This document shows, piece by piece, positions 63,600-64,000 of a stretch of DNA of 64,000 bases. The DNA is from Bradyrhizobium sp. WD16. Its GTDB lineage: Bacteria > Pseudomonadota > Alphaproteobacteria > Rhizobiales > Xanthobacteraceae. Below the pieces are notes generated by a model that saw only the letters and a list, made by a program, of their open reading frames with translations, searched no databases and was not told where the DNA came from. A program made the position numbers and the translations under genes. Every line of letters starts with the position of its first letter. The first letter of the stretch is position 1. Location: contig NZ_CP028908.1 of assembly GCF_024181725.1 (NCBI RefSeq), positions 1-64,000 of the forward strand, written 5' to 3'.

Positions 63600-63727
63600 C
63601 TAGTGTCCTGTCTCGTAGGCAATTGCGAGACCTAAGCCACACTTTGATTTTGCTAGCGTCCCGACGTCTCCGAATGACCGTGCGAGGGTGAGGCAAATGG
63701 GGCGATCATTCGGCGACGGGACACTAG
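63600..63727. repeat. Chimeric B/C palindrome then C, reverse orientation
   Basis: 63600-63656 starts with 15 bp of a C end (CTAGTGTCCTGTCTC), switches into the inner half of B (GTAGGCAATTGCGAG...), loses the B terminal CTAG and runs into the usual spacer. A full C follows at 63653-63727 with stem GAATGACC on the left, slightly imperfect on the right. It looks like a recombination product between a B and a C element. Confidence 0.85.
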
Positions 63728-63821
63728 CGCCTCCGCTCCGAATAGATCACAGCCGCCAATCGCATTTGTTTGCGCCCACGGAAAGCTTCGGACTATAGTA
63801 CCGCATCGTTCAACCATCCTG

Positions 63822-64000
63822 ATGGAGATCGTCGTGCTTTCATTGATCATCGGCATTTTGATTATTGTCGTCATCGGCGCGATCTTGTTCTGGGTCATCG
63901 ACAAATTCTCTCCGGATCAACGCCTGGGATATCTCTTGAAGTTGCTGGTTGTGCTGGTGTGTTTGGGAGCGATCGTGGCTCGGGTGCTTCCGCTGCTCGG
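63822..64000 (+). CDS. Small two-helix membrane protein, 3' end beyond window
   Basis: From ATG 63822 the frame stays open to the window edge (59 codons). It has a first hydrophobic helix (VLSLIIGILIIVVIGAILFW), a short polar link (VIDKFSPDQRLG) and a second helix (YLLKLLVVLVCLGAIVARVL). This layout recalls small membrane proteins of the Thivi_2564 kind, but the match is from memory and weak. Partial. Confidence 0.55.
   Translation, partial: MEIVVLSLIIGILIIVVIGAILFWVIDKFSPDQRLGYLLKLLVVLVCLGAIVARVLPLL

Overview
The window reads as chromosomal DNA of a GC-rich alphaproteobacterium, most likely from the Bradyrhizobium/Rhodopseudomonas side of the Hyphomicrobiales. This rests on a PleC/DivJ-type kinase with CcrM (GANTC) sites and a CtrA-like box in front of it, a polar-type flagellar set with FliD and FliS, an alphaproteobacterial Tad pilus locus, and many FixK/FNR-type TTGA-N6-TCAA boxes. 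I saw no rRNA, tRNA, CRISPR or prophage genes.

Layout. 0.5-3.8 kb: a GT2/PilZ polysaccharide synthase and its HlyD-like partner. 3.8-9.2 kb: an orphan Bug/TctC binding protein facing a complete CUT1 sugar/polyol ABC transporter operon. 10-12.3 kb: the PleC/DivJ-like kinase. 12.3-13.8 kb: a breakpoint region with three genes that have lost their N-termini (LysR, NrtD/SsuB ATPase, AraC/FtrA) around a small TPR gene. 13.8-23 kb: flagellar filament, hook and cap genes (flgL, flgK, flgN-like, flgE, flgD, fliS, fliD, flagellin), then an ECF sigma factor and two putative surface-sugar genes. 26.7-32.8 kb: a DUF2235 hydrolase, a flavin monooxygenase and a PAS-GGDEF protein. 32.9-47 kb: the Tad/Flp pilus locus, split into a minus-strand operon (GGDEF-EAL, cpaC, small secreted protein, tadD), a plus-strand operon (flp, cpaA, cpaB, cpaE, cpaF, tadB, tadC) and a minus-strand tadG/tadE/tadE set. 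47-52 kb: two response regulators and a large PAS/GAF kinase. 52.6-64 kb: an autotransporter, a small secreted protein, a RAYT transposase element, a ModA-like protein, a DUF2946/TonB-receptor/isocyanide-hydratase-like trio, a HisKA_2 kinase, an Hsp20 and small hypothetical genes.

Two signals cut across this gene map. First, the intergenic DNA carries a modular set of four related but distinct palindromic elements (called A, B, C and D here), each about 72-79 bp. All begin and end in CTAG. All have family-specific stems, and A, B and D clearly carry a short one-sided bulge. They are joined at shared CTAG ends or through conserved spacers of about 21 bp. They form composite arrays, one of which (D-A-C-B) occurs twice in the same order: once inside the tad operon between tadB and tadC, and once upstream of the large histidine kinase. 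Several copies supply the stop codon of the neighbouring gene; one copy ends two convergent genes at once.

Second, eight exact TTGA-N6-TCAA boxes and two relaxed ones lie between genes, in front of the polysaccharide, Tad pilus, c-di-GMP, kinase, small secreted protein and Hsp20 genes. I infer an oxygen-responsive (FixK/FNR-type) adhesion and c-di-GMP regulon: low oxygen would set pilus, polysaccharide and second-messenger genes together, while flagellar genes show no such box. The palindrome families and the box regulon are the two things most worth following up.
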